A stretch of DNA of 64,000 nt, from NCBI RefSeq assembly GCF_036898465.1, contig NZ_JARUMJ010000001.1, positions 2,170,001 to 2,234,000 of the forward strand, read 5' to 3'. The translations under genes were made by a program, and so were the position numbers. This DNA is from Streptomyces sp. B21-105. GTDB lineage: Bacteria > Actinomycetota > Actinomycetes > Streptomycetales > Streptomycetaceae. The notes below the pieces were generated by a model. It was not told the origin of the DNA, did no database searches, and saw only the letters and a program-made list of their open reading frames with translations. This document shows positions 15,900 to 24,693 of this stretch, one piece after another. The number at the start of each line of letters is the position of its first letter. The stretch's first letter is position 1.

Positions 15900-17297
15900 G
15901 TGACCAGACTCAGCGTCGAGATGCTGGCAGCGGACGCCGTCGAGCCCATCACCTCGGCCGGCCACGCACAGCTGGGCATCGCCGTCCTGGCGGGCATCGC
16001 CGTGATCGTCCTGCTCATCACTCGGTTCAGACTCCACGCCTTCCTGGCGCTGACCATCGGCTCGCTCGCGCTGGGCGCGTTCGCCGGGGCGCCGCTCGAC
16101 AAGGCCATCGCCTCCTTCACCACCGGGCTGGGCGCCACCGTCGCCGGGGTGGGCGTGCTGATCGCGCTGGGCGCGATCCTCGGCAAGATGCTCGCGGACT
16201 CCGGGGGCGCCGACCAGATCGTGGACACGATCCTCGCCAAGGCGGGCGGCCGCTCCATGCCCTGGGCGATGGTGCTGATCGCCTCGGTGATCGGTCTGCC
16301 GCTGTTCTTCGAGGTCGGCGTGGTGCTGCTGATCCCGGTGGTGCTGATGGTCGCCAAGCGCGGCAACTACTCGCTCATGCGGATCGGCATCCCGGCGCTG
16401 GCCGGTCTGTCGGTGATGCACGGGCTGGTCCCGCCGCACCCCGGCCCGCTGGTCGCGATCGACGCGGTCGGCGCCAACCTGGGCGTGACGCTGGCGCTCG
16501 GCGTGCTGGTGGCCATACCCACGGTCGTCGTCGCCGGTCCGCTGTTCTCGCGGGCCGCCGCACGCTGGGTGGACGTCCCCGCCCCCGACCGCATGATCCC
16601 CCAGCGGCCCTCCGAGGAACTGGGGAAGCGGCCCGGGTTCGGCGCCACCCTCGCCACCATCCTGCTGCCCGTCGTTCTCATGCTGTCCAAGGCGCTGGTC
16701 GACATCGTGGTGGACGACCCGGAGCACACCGTGCAGCGCGTCTTCGACGTCGTCGGATCCCCGCTGATCGCGCTGCTCACGGCCGTCCTCGTCGGCATCT
16801 TCACCCTGCTGCGGCCCGCAGGGTTCGCCAAGGACCGGGTCTCGGGGCTGGTCGAGAAAGGCCTCGCGCCCATCGCGGGCATCCTGCTGATCGTCGGCGC
16901 GGGCGGCGGCTTCAAGCAGACGCTGATCGACTGCGGCGTCGGCCGGATGGTGCTGGAGATCTCCGAGGACTGGTCCATCCCCGCCCTGCTGCTGGCCTGG
17001 CTGATCGCGGTGGCGATCCGGCTGGCGACCGGTTCGGCGACCGTGGCGACGATCTCGGCGGCGGGCCTGGTCGCCCCGCTCGCGGCCGACATGTCGACGA
17101 CGCACACCGCCCTGCTGGTGCTGGCCATCGGCGCGGGCTCGCTCTTCTTCAGCCACGTCAACGACGCCGGGTTCTGGCTGGTGAAGGAGTACTTCGGGCT
17201 CAGCGTGGGCCAGAACGTGAAGACCTGGTCGGTCATGGAGACGATCATCTCCGTGGTCGCGGGCGGTCTGGTCCTGCTCCTCTCCCTCGTGATCTAG
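15900..17297 (+). CDS. gntP: GntP-family gluconate permease
   Basis: 465 residues with about 12 hydrophobic segments. Family motifs include SGGADQIVDTIL near residue 100, PLFFEVGVVLLIPV near 140, HGLVPPHPGPL near 175, and near the end RLATGSATVATI and FFSHVNDAGFWLVKEYFG. It imports gluconate by proton symport. The start is the GTG at 15900 after AAGGGAA. A 173-base C/T-rich gap separates it from gntK. It is probably co-transcribed with gntK and the dehydrogenases downstream. Confidence 0.93.
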   Translation: MTRLSVEMLAADAVEPITSAGHAQLGIAVLAGIAVIVLLITRFRLHAFLALTIGSLALGAFAGAPLDKAIASFTTGLGATVAGVGVLIALGAILGKMLADSGGADQIVDTILAKAGGRSMPWAMVLIASVIGLPLFFEVGVVLLIPVVLMVAKRGNYSLMRIGIPALAGLSVMHGLVPPHPGPLVAIDAVGANLGVTLALGVLVAIPTVVVAGPLFSRAAARWVDVPAPDRMIPQRPSEELGKRPGFGATLATILLPVVLMLSKALVDIVVDDPEHTVQRVFDVVGSPLIALLTAVLVGIFTLLRPAGFAKDRVSGLVEKGLAPIAGILLIVGAGGGFKQTLIDCGVGRMVLEISEDWSIPALLLAWLIAVAIRLATGSATVATISAAGLVAPLAADMSTTHTALLVLAIGAGSLFFSHVNDAGFWLVKEYFGLSVGQNVKTWSVMETIISVVAGGLVLLLSLVI

Positions 17298-17384
17298 ACG
17301 GCAGGTCATGGGCGTGGGTGGGAGGGACGGCGGGCGACGCGCGCCGGCACGGGAAGACGGACACCGGAAAGAGGAGCCACGGCG

Positions 17385-18143
17385 ATGAGCCACCCCCTGT
17401 TCGACATCAGCGGCCGGACGGCTCTGGTCACCGGCTCCAGCCGGGGCATCGGCCTGGCGCTGGCCCGGGGCCTGGCCGAGGCCGGCTGCACGGTCGTCCT
17501 CAACGGACGCGACGCCGGACGCCTCGCGCAGGCGGCCGCCGGACTGCCGGGGACGGTGCACACCAGCGTGTTCGACGTCACCGACGGGCCTTCGGTGCGG
17601 GCCGGCCTCGCCGACGTCGAGGACCGGGTCGGCCCACTGGACATCCTGGTCAACAACGCCGGCATGCAACTGCGCGCCCCGCTCCTGGAGTTCGCCGACT
17701 CCGACTGGCACCGGGTGCTGGACGCGAACGTCACCAGCGCGTTCCTGGTGGGCCGGGAGGCGGCCCGCGGGATGATCGCGCGCGGCCACGGCAAGATCGT
17801 CAACATCTGCTCCCTGCAGAGCGAGGTCGCCCGCCCCGGCATAGCGCCCTACGCGGCAGCCAAGGGCGCGCTGAAGATGCTCACCAAGGGCATGTGCGGC
17901 GACTGGGGGCCGCACGGCGTCCAGGTCAACGGCCTCGGCCCGGGCTACATCGAGACCGAGCTGACCCGGCCCCTGGTCGAGGACGAGGAGTTCAGCGCGT
18001 GGGTACGGCGGCGCACCCCGGCCGGGCGGTGGGGCCGTACCGAGGACCTGGTGGGCGGGGTGCTGTTCCTCGTCTCCCCCGCGGCGGACTTCGTCGGCGG
18101 GCAGGTGCTGTACGTCGACGGCGGTATGACGAGCGTGCTGTGA
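17385..18143 (+). CDS. idnO: SDR oxidoreductase, gluconate 5-dehydrogenase type
   Basis: 252 residues, a classical short-chain dehydrogenase. The nucleotide site TGSSRGIG lies near residues 17-24, NNAG near 90, catalytic Ser in ICSLQSE near 145 and YAAAK near 156-160. The sequence FDISGRTALVTGSSRGIGLALARGL is typical of gluconate 5-dehydrogenases, which interconvert 5-ketogluconate and gluconate. The position after the gluconate permease and before an idonate dehydrogenase supports that role. The last six codons and stop are part of a 24-bp tandem repeat that runs into the spacer. Confidence 0.88.
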   Translation: MSHPLFDISGRTALVTGSSRGIGLALARGLAEAGCTVVLNGRDAGRLAQAAAGLPGTVHTSVFDVTDGPSVRAGLADVEDRVGPLDILVNNAGMQLRAPLLEFADSDWHRVLDANVTSAFLVGREAARGMIARGHGKIVNICSLQSEVARPGIAPYAAAKGALKMLTKGMCGDWGPHGVQVNGLGPGYIETELTRPLVEDEEFSAWVRRRTPAGRWGRTEDLVGGVLFLVSPAADFVGGQVLYVDGGMTSVL

Positions 18144-18192
18144 AGCGGCATGACGGGCGTGCTGTGAAGCGGCATGACGGGCGTGGTGTGAA
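18121..18192 (+). repeat. 24-bp tandem repeat spanning the idnO stop codon
   Basis: Three consecutive 24-bp units (18121, 18145, 18169) differ by only one to three bases each; a shortened fourth follows. The first unit encodes the final residues GMTSVL and the stop, so the end of the gene has been copied into the spacer before idnD. Confidence 0.85.
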
Positions 18193-18207
18193 AGGGCGTG
18201 ACGACCG

Positions 18208-19215
18208 ATGCTGGCATGTGTGATCCACGGTCCGGGCGACTTGCGCGTCGACGAGCTGGCGGCGCCCGCGCCGGGGCCGGGCGAGGTGCTCGTCGCCGTT
18301 CGCTACGGCGGGGTCTGCGGCTCCGACCTGCATTACTGGCGGCACGGCGGGGTCGGTGACTTCCGGCTGCGGGAGCCCATGGTGCTGGGGCACGAGGTGG
18401 TCGGCACGGCGTCGAGCGGGCCGCTCGCCGGCGCCCCGGTCGCGGTGCACCCCGGCACGCCGTGCGGGGTGTGCCCCGAGTGCGCGGACGGTCGGCGACA
18501 CGTCTGCCGGGACACCCGCTACCTCGGCAGCGCGGCCAGAACACCGCATGTGCAAGGTGCCTTCGCGGCCGAGATCGCCGTACCGGCCGGGCAGGTGCGG
18601 CCGCTTCCGCAGGGGCTGCCGCCGCGTCGGGCCGCGCTCGCCGAGCCGCTGTCGGTGGCGCTGCACGCGGTGCGCCGGGCCGGTGCGGTGTCCGGACGTC
18701 AGGTACTGGTCACCGGGGCCGGACCCATCGGCTCCCTGGTGGTCGCTGCGGCGAAGGCGGCGGGCGCGGCCCACGTCACCGTCACCGACCTGCTGCCCGC
18801 CGCGCTCGGGTACGCGCGCGCCGTGGGCGCCGACGCCGTCGTCCGGGCCGACGATCCGGACGGTCCCGGGTGGCCGGCGGAGGCGGACGTGGCCGTGGAG
18901 GCGTCCGGGACGGCCGCCGGGCTGGAGACCTGTCTGCGGCTGGTGCGCCGCGGCGGGGTCGTCGTGCAGCTCGGCATGCTGCCGCCGGGACAGAGTCCGT
19001 TTCCGGGGAACCTGCTGGTCAGCCGGGAGATCGAGCTGCGCGGGGCGTTCCGTTTCGACACCGAGTTCGACGACGCGCTGCGGCTGCTCGCCGCCGAGCC
19101 CGCGTTCGACGCGCTGGTCAGCGCGGTCGTCCCGGTGCGGGAGGCGGAGTCGGCGTTCGCGCTCGCCGCCGACCGCAGCCGCTCCTGCAAAGTGCTGCTG
19201 GACTTCGGCGGCTGA
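18208..19215 (+). CDS. idnD: Zinc-dependent L-idonate 5-dehydrogenase
   Basis: 335 residues, an MDR-family alcohol dehydrogenase. Catalytic zinc ligands are Cys34 in GGVCGSDLHYW and His57-Glu58 in LGHEVVG. The structural zinc loop has four Cys (CGVCPECADGRRHVC). The cofactor site is GAGPIGSL near residue 170. HYWRHGGVGDF is characteristic of idonate/sorbitol dehydrogenases. It oxidises L-idonate to 5-ketogluconate, which idnO then reduces to gluconate. It is the last gene of the gluconate locus. Confidence 0.9.
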   Translation: MLACVIHGPGDLRVDELAAPAPGPGEVLVAVRYGGVCGSDLHYWRHGGVGDFRLREPMVLGHEVVGTASSGPLAGAPVAVHPGTPCGVCPECADGRRHVCRDTRYLGSAARTPHVQGAFAAEIAVPAGQVRPLPQGLPPRRAALAEPLSVALHAVRRAGAVSGRQVLVTGAGPIGSLVVAAAKAAGAAHVTVTDLLPAALGYARAVGADAVVRADDPDGPGWPAEADVAVEASGTAAGLETCLRLVRRGGVVVQLGMLPPGQSPFPGNLLVSREIELRGAFRFDTEFDDALRLLAAEPAFDALVSAVVPVREAESAFALAADRSRSCKVLLDFGG

Positions 19216-19239
19216 CCGTCGTTCACCGCCTCGGACCGG

Positions 19240-19863
19240 TCACGGCTTCCAGTGGCGGTGTTCGCGCTCGGCCCACTCCCGGCTCACGGAGCCCGTGCGC
19301 ATGCCGCGCCGGGCCTCGGGGTCGGCGAGCGCCATGCCGATGTGGCCGGCCAGGACGATGCCGACGGTCAGGGCCAGCCAGTCATGGACGAACGTCGCGC
19401 TGGTGCGCCACATGATCGGCGTGAGGCGGGTGAACCACATGAGGAGTCCGGTGCCGAGCATGACCAGGGTGGCCCCGGCGATCCAGGCGGCGTAGATCTT
19501 CTGACCGGCGTTGAACTTGGCCGCCGGACGCGACTCCCGCCGTTTGTCGCGGCGCAGGACGGCCCCCAGCCAGCGGCGGTCGTGCGGGCCGAAGCGGTTG
19601 AGGCGGCGCAGGTCGGCGCGGAACGCGCGGGAGGCGAGGCCCGCGAGGACGGGAACCGGCAGAGCCAGACCCGCCCACTCGTGGATTCGCACGACCAGTT
19701 CGCGGCGGCCCACGAGCTGGGCGAGCTCGGGGACGTACAGGCAGGCGGCGGTGACCACGCACACGCCCATCAGCAGGGCCGTGGCGCGGTGCACCCAGCG
19801 TTCCGCGCGGGTGAAGCGGTGCACTCCGGTGGCGGCCGGCGGCGCCTCAGCTCGTAGGCTCAT
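19240..19863 (-). CDS. Cytochrome b561-type membrane subunit
   Basis: 207 residues with four hydrophobic helices (near residues 28-46, 63-82, 126-148 and 163-186). His residues that could bind haem b lie in or beside them (VHRATALL, IHEWAGLAL, FVHDWLAL, LAGHIGMAL). The start at 19863 lies inside the Mo-enzyme gene (17-base overlap), so the pair is co-translated. It probably passes electrons between the quinone pool and the molybdopterin partner, as in YedY/YedZ-like systems. Confidence 0.82.
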   Translation of the reverse strand: MSLRAEAPPAATGVHRFTRAERWVHRATALLMGVCVVTAACLYVPELAQLVGRRELVVRIHEWAGLALPVPVLAGLASRAFRADLRRLNRFGPHDRRWLGAVLRRDKRRESRPAAKFNAGQKIYAAWIAGATLVMLGTGLLMWFTRLTPIMWRTSATFVHDWLALTVGIVLAGHIGMALADPEARRGMRTGSVSREWAEREHRHWKP

Positions 19864-20572
19864 CGTCGCGTCCGTTCGAACGGCCGACCCAGGCGTCGAC
19901 GTCGTAGCCACGCTTCTCCCAGTAGCCCGGCTGCACCTTCTCGGTGACGGTGATGCCCGAGAGCCACTTGGCGGACTTGTAGAAGTACATCGGCGCCACG
20001 TAGAGGCGGACGGGGCCGCCGTGGTCGTGACCGAGGTCCTTGTCCTGCATGCGCAGGGCGACCAGGACGTCGGCCCGGCGGGCCTGGTCCAGGGTGAGGC
20101 TCTCGCTGTACGCCCCGTCGAAGCAGGTGAAGCGGACGGCGCCGGCCTTCGCCCGGACACCGGCCGCGTCGAGGAGGGCGGAGAGCCGCACGCCCTCGAA
20201 CGCGGTGCCGGGGACCCGCCAGCCCGTGACGCACTGCACGTCCTTGACCATCCGGGTCTGCGGCAGGGCCTTCAGCTGGGCCAGGGTGTAGCTGACGGGG
20301 CGGTCTACCAGGCCGTCCACGGTGAGCCGGTAGTTCGAGGCGTTCTTGTGCGGGACGGACGAGGTCACCGAGTAGTAGCGGAAGCCGCCGCCGTTGGGGA
20401 GCAGCCCGGTCAGGCCCGTGGGGTCCTTCTCCGCGGCGCTGCCGAGGAAGGCCTCCAGACCGCGCTGGAGCGGGGGTGCGGCGACGACCCCCAGGGCGCC
20501 GAGGGCGAGGGTGCCGAGGAACACCCGGCGGCCGACGGGGGCGCCGCGTTCCTCAAACGGTTCGGGATTCAC
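19847..20572 (-). CDS. Tat-exported sulfite-oxidase-fold molybdopterin oxidoreductase
   Basis: 241 residues. The N-terminus has the twin-arginine motif GRRVFLG followed by a hydrophobic stretch (residues 15-34), so the folded enzyme is exported with its cofactor. The sulfite-oxidase fold is shown by VDGLVDRPVSYTLAQL, the molybdenum ligand Cys in DVQCVTGW near residue 115, LSALLDAAGV, and HDHGGPVRLYVAP near 190. YedY (MsrP) relatives reduce methionine sulfoxide in periplasmic proteins; the substrate here is not proven. It forms a two-gene unit with the cytochrome b downstream. Confidence 0.88.
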   Translation of the reverse strand: MNPEPFEERGAPVGRRVFLGTLALGALGVVAAPPLQRGLEAFLGSAAEKDPTGLTGLLPNGGGFRYYSVTSSVPHKNASNYRLTVDGLVDRPVSYTLAQLKALPQTRMVKDVQCVTGWRVPGTAFEGVRLSALLDAAGVRAKAGAVRFTCFDGAYSESLTLDQARRADVLVALRMQDKDLGHDHGGPVRLYVAPMYFYKSAKWLSGITVTEKVQPGYWEKRGYDVDAWVGRSNGRDDEPTS

Positions 20573-21117
20573 CCGTCCATTCGAACACTCGCGGGCGGGC
20601 CGGACCAGCCTTCCCGGGCAGCCGTCAGACTTCCGTCATCACTTCTTGCCTTTCCGGGCCGCGCGGGAGTGCGTCCGGTCGGGCCCGACGAGTCCGGGGG
20701 CCCGACAAGTCCCGACGAGCGCGACGAGTACCGGTGAACACCCGTGAATGCCGGTGGATCCCCGTGGTTCCGGCGCGTCACGGCGGCGCGGGGCAGTCGC
20801 CGGCGGCCCGCCCCTGGTGGGAGCCGCCGCGGCCGGCGGACCGCGGGACGGGTGTGGCGTGCGCCATGGCGCGGCCCGGCCGGAGCCCACACCATGGCCG
20901 TAGGGGCGCCCCGCGCCCCGCGCCTCCGCTCCGGCTTCCGGCCGCGGGCCCCGCGGCCGGGTCAGCCGCCCGCTTCGGGGTACTCCCGGAACCATCACCC
21001 CGGGCGGGCCCGCCGCGGATGCTTCGGGCACTCCCCGGGTGCCGAGGGCGCTGGGACGCTACAGTCGGCCACTACGCACCCCGTCCGTGGCCCGACCGGA
21101 TGATCGAGGTACGCAGC
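20573..21117. other. Long GC-rich divergent intergenic region
   Basis: I see no gene on either strand. It must hold promoters for the leftward Mo-enzyme pair and the rightward EamA-like gene, but no clear -10/-35 pair stands out. GCGCCATGGCGC (20861-20872) is a perfect 12-bp palindrome near the middle. The start-proximal part of each side is GC-rich without an A/T tract. Confidence 0.5.
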
Positions 21118-22011
21118 GTGTCGGTACTGGTTCTGGTTCTCGCCGTGAGCGCCGCCTGCTGTCTGGGCTTCGGGTTCGTGCTCCAGCAGAACGCGGCACA
21201 GCGGGCGCCGCTCGGCGACTTCCTCTCGCCGCGGCTGCTGCTCGACCTGATGAAGGTGCCGCGCTGGCTGGGCGGACTCGGCCTCATGGTGGCGGGGATG
21301 GCCCTGGGCGCGATCGCGCTCGGCCAGGGCGAGATCTCCCTGGTGGAGCCGCTGCTCGCGACCAACCTGCTGTTCGCCCTCGCGCTCTCCCGGCATCAGA
21401 CGAAACAGTCGCTGGGCCGCCAGGGCTGGGCCGGGCTCGCCCTGCTGGCGGGCGGAGTGACCGTCTTCATCGTGGCGGGCGAGCCACGCGGCGGCAGCGC
21501 GGTCACGGACCCGCTGCGGCACTGGACGATCATCGGCACGATGATCGGGCTGGCACTGCTGCTCACCACCTACGCCAAACGCTCCCGGCTGAGCGCGGGC
21601 CCCGTGCTGCTGGCCCTCGCCGCCGGTTTGCTGTACGGCGTGCAGGACGCGCTGACCCGGGTCAGCGGACAGCGCTTCTCGGCGGGCGGCCTCGGCGAGC
21701 TGATCACCGGCTGGGAGCCGTACGCGGTACTGGCGCTCGGTGTGACCGGCCTGGTGCTGGTGCAGAGCGCCTTCGAGACGGCGCCCCTGCGGATGTCGCT
21801 GCCCGCGCTGACGGCGGCACAGCCGCTCGCCGGGATCCTCTGCGGCGTCGGCTTCCTGGGCGACCAGCTGCACACCGACACCGCCGCGCTGGCCTGGGAG
21901 GCGGCGGGACTGGCGGCGATCGTCACGGGCATCGTGCTGCTCGGGCTGCACCCGGCGATGCCGCGGGGCGGCGCCCCTCAGGAGCGGGTGCCCAAGCTCC
22001 AGCCGCAGTAA
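21118..22011 (+). CDS. DMT/EamA-like membrane protein (possible transporter)
   Basis: 297 residues with nine or ten hydrophobic helices and two halves, as in drug/metabolite transporters. Typical phrases are VEPLLATNLLFALALSR near 75 and LTAAQPLAGILCGVGFLGDQL near 225. The start is taken as the GTG at 21118, which has GAGGT seven bases upstream; an ATG at 21100 would add six residues. The substrate is unknown. It is followed by the Nudix gene on the same strand after 109 bases. Confidence 0.82.
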   Translation: MSVLVLVLAVSAACCLGFGFVLQQNAAQRAPLGDFLSPRLLLDLMKVPRWLGGLGLMVAGMALGAIALGQGEISLVEPLLATNLLFALALSRHQTKQSLGRQGWAGLALLAGGVTVFIVAGEPRGGSAVTDPLRHWTIIGTMIGLALLLTTYAKRSRLSAGPVLLALAAGLLYGVQDALTRVSGQRFSAGGLGELITGWEPYAVLALGVTGLVLVQSAFETAPLRMSLPALTAAQPLAGILCGVGFLGDQLHTDTAALAWEAAGLAAIVTGIVLLGLHPAMPRGGAPQERVPKLQPQ

Positions 22012-22120
22012 GCGGTACCGACGGGGCCGGGTGGCAGCGCGGGCGGCGGCCACGCAAGCGGTATTCGCCCGGGCGGGGCTACGCGGCGGGGTTGCCCGGG
22101 CGGGCTGCTTGGATGGGGGA

Positions 22121-22636
22121 ATGAGCTCTGCTGACGAAATCCTCGACATCGTCGACGAGAACGACCAGGTCATCGGCCGACGTCCGCGCGCGCAGGTGTA
22201 CGCCGAAGGTCTGCGCCACCGCTGCGTCTTCGTCCAGGTCAGGGACGCCGAGGGGCGGATCTTCGTCCACCGCAGGACGGCGGGGAAGCTGGTGTTCCCC
22301 TCCCTGTACGACATGTTCGTCGGCGGGGGGGTCGGCGCGGGCGAGGCCTACGACGAGGCCGCGCTGCGCGAGGCGGAGGAGGAGCTGGGGGTGAGCGGGC
22401 TGCCCCGCCCGGAGTACCTGTTCACGTTCCTCTACGAGGACGGCGCGGCGGGGAGCTGGTGGTCGGCCGTGTACGAGGTCCGCTGCGACCTGCCGGTGAC
22501 CCCGCAGGCCGAGGAGGTGGCCTGGCACGACTTCCTGCCCGAGGAGGAGGTCGAACGGCGCCTGCCTGTCTGGGAGTGGGTGCCGGACGGGCTGGCGGCG
22601 TACCGGCGGCTCAGGGACCACCGGGCGACGGCGTGA
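22121..22636 (+). CDS. Nudix hydrolase
   Basis: 171 residues. The Nudix box runs from about residue 68: GGGVGAGEAYDEAALREAEE followed by ELGV, matching GX5EX7REUXEEXGU. The early part (DILDIVDENDQVIGRRPRAQVY-like, with GLRHRCVFVQV) resembles isopentenyl-diphosphate-isomerase-like Nudix proteins of actinomycetes (YfcD group). It would hydrolyse a nucleoside diphosphate derivative or related phosphate ester. GGATGGGGGA precedes the ATG. Confidence 0.9.
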   Translation: MSSADEILDIVDENDQVIGRRPRAQVYAEGLRHRCVFVQVRDAEGRIFVHRRTAGKLVFPSLYDMFVGGGVGAGEAYDEAALREAEEELGVSGLPRPEYLFTFLYEDGAAGSWWSAVYEVRCDLPVTPQAEEVAWHDFLPEEEVERRLPVWEWVPDGLAAYRRLRDHRATA

Positions 22637-22681
22637 ACCGCACCGACGAGGCCGGCGCGGGCGACGGGTAGGGTCCTGCGG

Positions 22682-23074
22682 GTGATCGAGTTCGTACGGA
22701 ACGTCCGGTTGTGGTTCGCCCCCGAGCAGGTCAGGGAGGAGGGCAGCACACCCGACTACCGGTTCTCCCTGGCGAACGAGCGTACGTTCCTGGCCTGGCT
22801 GCGCACCGCGCTCGCGTTGATCGGCGGAGGCTTCGCGGTGGACCAGTTCCTGCCGGACCTGCGCTGGGGCTGGCGGGTCGGGCTGGCGCTCGCGCTGCTC
22901 GCCGCGGGCGTGCTGTGCTCCCTGCGCGCGGTGAACCACTGGGTGCGCTGCGAGCAGGCGATGCGCCGGGGCGAGGACCTGCCGTCCTCCCGTTTCCCGG
23001 CGCTGCTGGGCGTGCTGGTCGCGGTGGTGGCCGTGGCGATGGTGCTGGTGGTGCTGGTGGGGTGGGAGGGATGA
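22682..23074 (+). CDS. DUF202/YidH-family membrane protein
   Basis: 130 residues. The DUF202 motif is DYRFSLANERTFLAWLRTALA near residues 24-44, and three hydrophobic helices follow (35-55, 65-84, 107-127). The GTG start at 22682 gives an N-terminal amphipathic segment. It overlaps the next DUF202 gene by 4 bases (ATGA), so the two form a pair in the membrane. The molecular function is unknown. Confidence 0.85.
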   Translation: MIEFVRNVRLWFAPEQVREEGSTPDYRFSLANERTFLAWLRTALALIGGGFAVDQFLPDLRWGWRVGLALALLAAGVLCSLRAVNHWVRCEQAMRRGEDLPSSRFPALLGVLVAVVAVAMVLVVLVGWEG

Positions 23075-23394
23075 GCGCCGGGCCGGCGCCGGAGCGGGAC
23101 CCCGGTCTGCAGCCCGAGCGGACCCGGCTGGCCTGGCGGCGTACGACGCTGGCGGGCACCGTCTCGGCCGTGCTGGCCGTGAAGGCCGCGCTGCACGGCG
23201 GTCCGTCGGCGTTCGACATCCTGGCGGGCGCGCTGTGCTGTGCCCTGTGGCTGGCCTTCCTGCTGCTCGCCCATCGACGCATCCGAGCCCTCGCCGCCAC
23301 GCCGAGCCCGGCGGCCCTCACCGCCCGGCACGCCATGGCGGCCGTCGCGTGCGCGGTCGCGACGGCGGTGTGCGCCGTGGCCCTGGTGATCTGA
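23071..23394 (+). CDS. Second DUF202 membrane protein
   Basis: 107 residues with the shorter DUF202 motif LQPERTRLAWRRTTLA near residues 13-28 and three hydrophobic segments. It starts in the stop codon of the preceding YidH-like gene, and the two are commonly paired in actinomycetes. Function unknown. Confidence 0.85.
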   Translation: MSAGPAPERDPGLQPERTRLAWRRTTLAGTVSAVLAVKAALHGGPSAFDILAGALCCALWLAFLLLAHRRIRALAATPSPAALTARHAMAAVACAVATAVCAVALVI

Positions 23395-23455
23395 CGTACC
23401 CGCCGGACGCGCTCCCCCGTTCCTCAGGCCCCTCCGGCCGGCCCGGACCCGCCCC

Positions 23456-24454
23456 TTACCCGTCGCCCGCGGCCCGCTCCGTTCTCTCCCCCTCGTCCGA
23501 CTCCTCCCCCTCGTCCGACTCCTCCGCCCAGTCCACGGTGACCACGATCTTGCCGCGGGTGCGGCCCTCCTCGCTCCGGCGGTGGGCCTCCGCGGTCCGC
23601 TCGAGCGGGAACGTCCTCGAGACGTGGACGGAGACGACGCCCTGTTCGGCCAGTTCCGCCAGGCGGGTGAGGTCCTCGGCGTCGGGGCGGACCCAGCAGT
23701 AACGGCCGCCGTAGCCGACGACGTCGCCGTCGGCGATCGAGGCGAGGCGTCCGTCCGGAACCAGCAGGTCGGCGGAGACCTTCAGCGTCTGGCCGCCGAC
23801 CGTGTCGAAGGCCGCGTCCACGCCCTCGGGGGCCAGCCCGCGCACCCGTTCCGCCAGCCCCTCACCGTAGGCCACCGGCTCGCCGCCCAGCGAGCGCACG
23901 AAGTCGTGGTTGGCCTCGCTCGCCGTGCCGATCACCCGGGCGCCCAGGTGACGTGCGAGCTGCACGGCGATCGAGCCGACGCCGCCCGCGGCCGCGTGGA
24001 CGAGGACGGTCTCGCCGCGTCTCACCCGGAGCGCCCCGGTCAGCACCTGGTATGCGGTGAGACCGGCGAGCGGCAGGCCCGCGGCCTCCTCCCAGGTGAG
24101 GTTGCGGGGCTTGCGCGCGAGGGTGCGCACGGGAGCGGCGACGTACTCGGCGAAGGTGCCGCGGGAGAGGAAGTCCTCGCGTACATATCCGATGACCTCG
24201 TCGCCGACCGCGTACTCCGGGACGGACACACCGGGCTGGACGACGACCCCCGAGACGTCCCAGCCGGGGACCACCGGGAAGACGGCGTCCAGCATGCCGT
24301 CCAGGTGACCCTGCCGGGCCTTCCAGTCAACGGGGTTCACAGCGGCTGCCCGGACCTTCACCAGCACCGCGTCGGGGCCGATCCTGGGGTCGCGCACGTC
24401 CCCGTACCGAAGCGTCTCGGGGCCGCCGTAACCTGCGTAACTGATCGCCTTCAT
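23456..24454 (-). CDS. NADPH:quinone oxidoreductase-type zinc-free MDR enzyme
   Basis: 332 residues, starting MKAISYAGYGGPETL. VNPVDWKARQG near residue 40 and the cofactor loop HAAAGGVGSIAVQLARHLGA near residues 148-167 define the quinone oxidoreductase branch; zinc-binding Cys residues are missing. It would reduce quinones or enones with NADPH in the cytosol. The ATG at 24454 matches the family start. The C-terminal tail has a short acidic repeat, EESDEGEESDEGE, encoded by an 18-bp tandem repeat. It is divergent from the phosphotransferase operon. Confidence 0.88.
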   Translation of the reverse strand: MKAISYAGYGGPETLRYGDVRDPRIGPDAVLVKVRAAAVNPVDWKARQGHLDGMLDAVFPVVPGWDVSGVVVQPGVSVPEYAVGDEVIGYVREDFLSRGTFAEYVAAPVRTLARKPRNLTWEEAAGLPLAGLTAYQVLTGALRVRRGETVLVHAAAGGVGSIAVQLARHLGARVIGTASEANHDFVRSLGGEPVAYGEGLAERVRGLAPEGVDAAFDTVGGQTLKVSADLLVPDGRLASIADGDVVGYGGRYCWVRPDAEDLTRLAELAEQGVVSVHVSRTFPLERTAEAHRRSEEGRTRGKIVVTVDWAEESDEGEESDEGERTERAAGDG

Positions 24455-24628
24455 GGGTCCGACCCTCGGGGGTCCCGGGACGCCTCGCAAGCCGGATCAC
24501 CCGGTGTCCCGGTTTCGCGTGGCGTCCTGTCGACTGAAAAGGGTTCTTCCGACGGCTCCCCGGGTTCTGTCCAGGGGAGCCGTCGGCCTATCGTGGCCCC
24601 GATCACGTTGGGCATGCCCCCTGGACTC

Positions 24629-24646
24629 CATACCGACCGGTCGGCA
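24629..24646. promoter_or_regulatory. TetR-type operator, copy 1 (CATACCGACCGGT)
   Basis: CATACCGACCGGTCGGCA contains the perfect palindrome CCGACCGGTCGG (24633-24644). It lies about 50 bases before the phosphotransferase start, where a repressor would block transcription. The 13-base word CATACCGACYGGT recurs at 30220-30232 and 52990-53002. Confidence 0.65.
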
Positions 24647-24693
24647 TCATAGAGCGAGCCCCTGTTCACCCGTCCCGTCCGTAGGAGCGACGC

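Noticed and set aside
15522..17915. A long antisense open frame over gntP and idnO
   Set aside because: It spans two genes with clear families; its composition is that of antisense shadow.
20573..21117. A possible gene in the long spacer
   Set aside because: Open frames there lack ribosome sites, show low-complexity composition and have no recognisable motifs.
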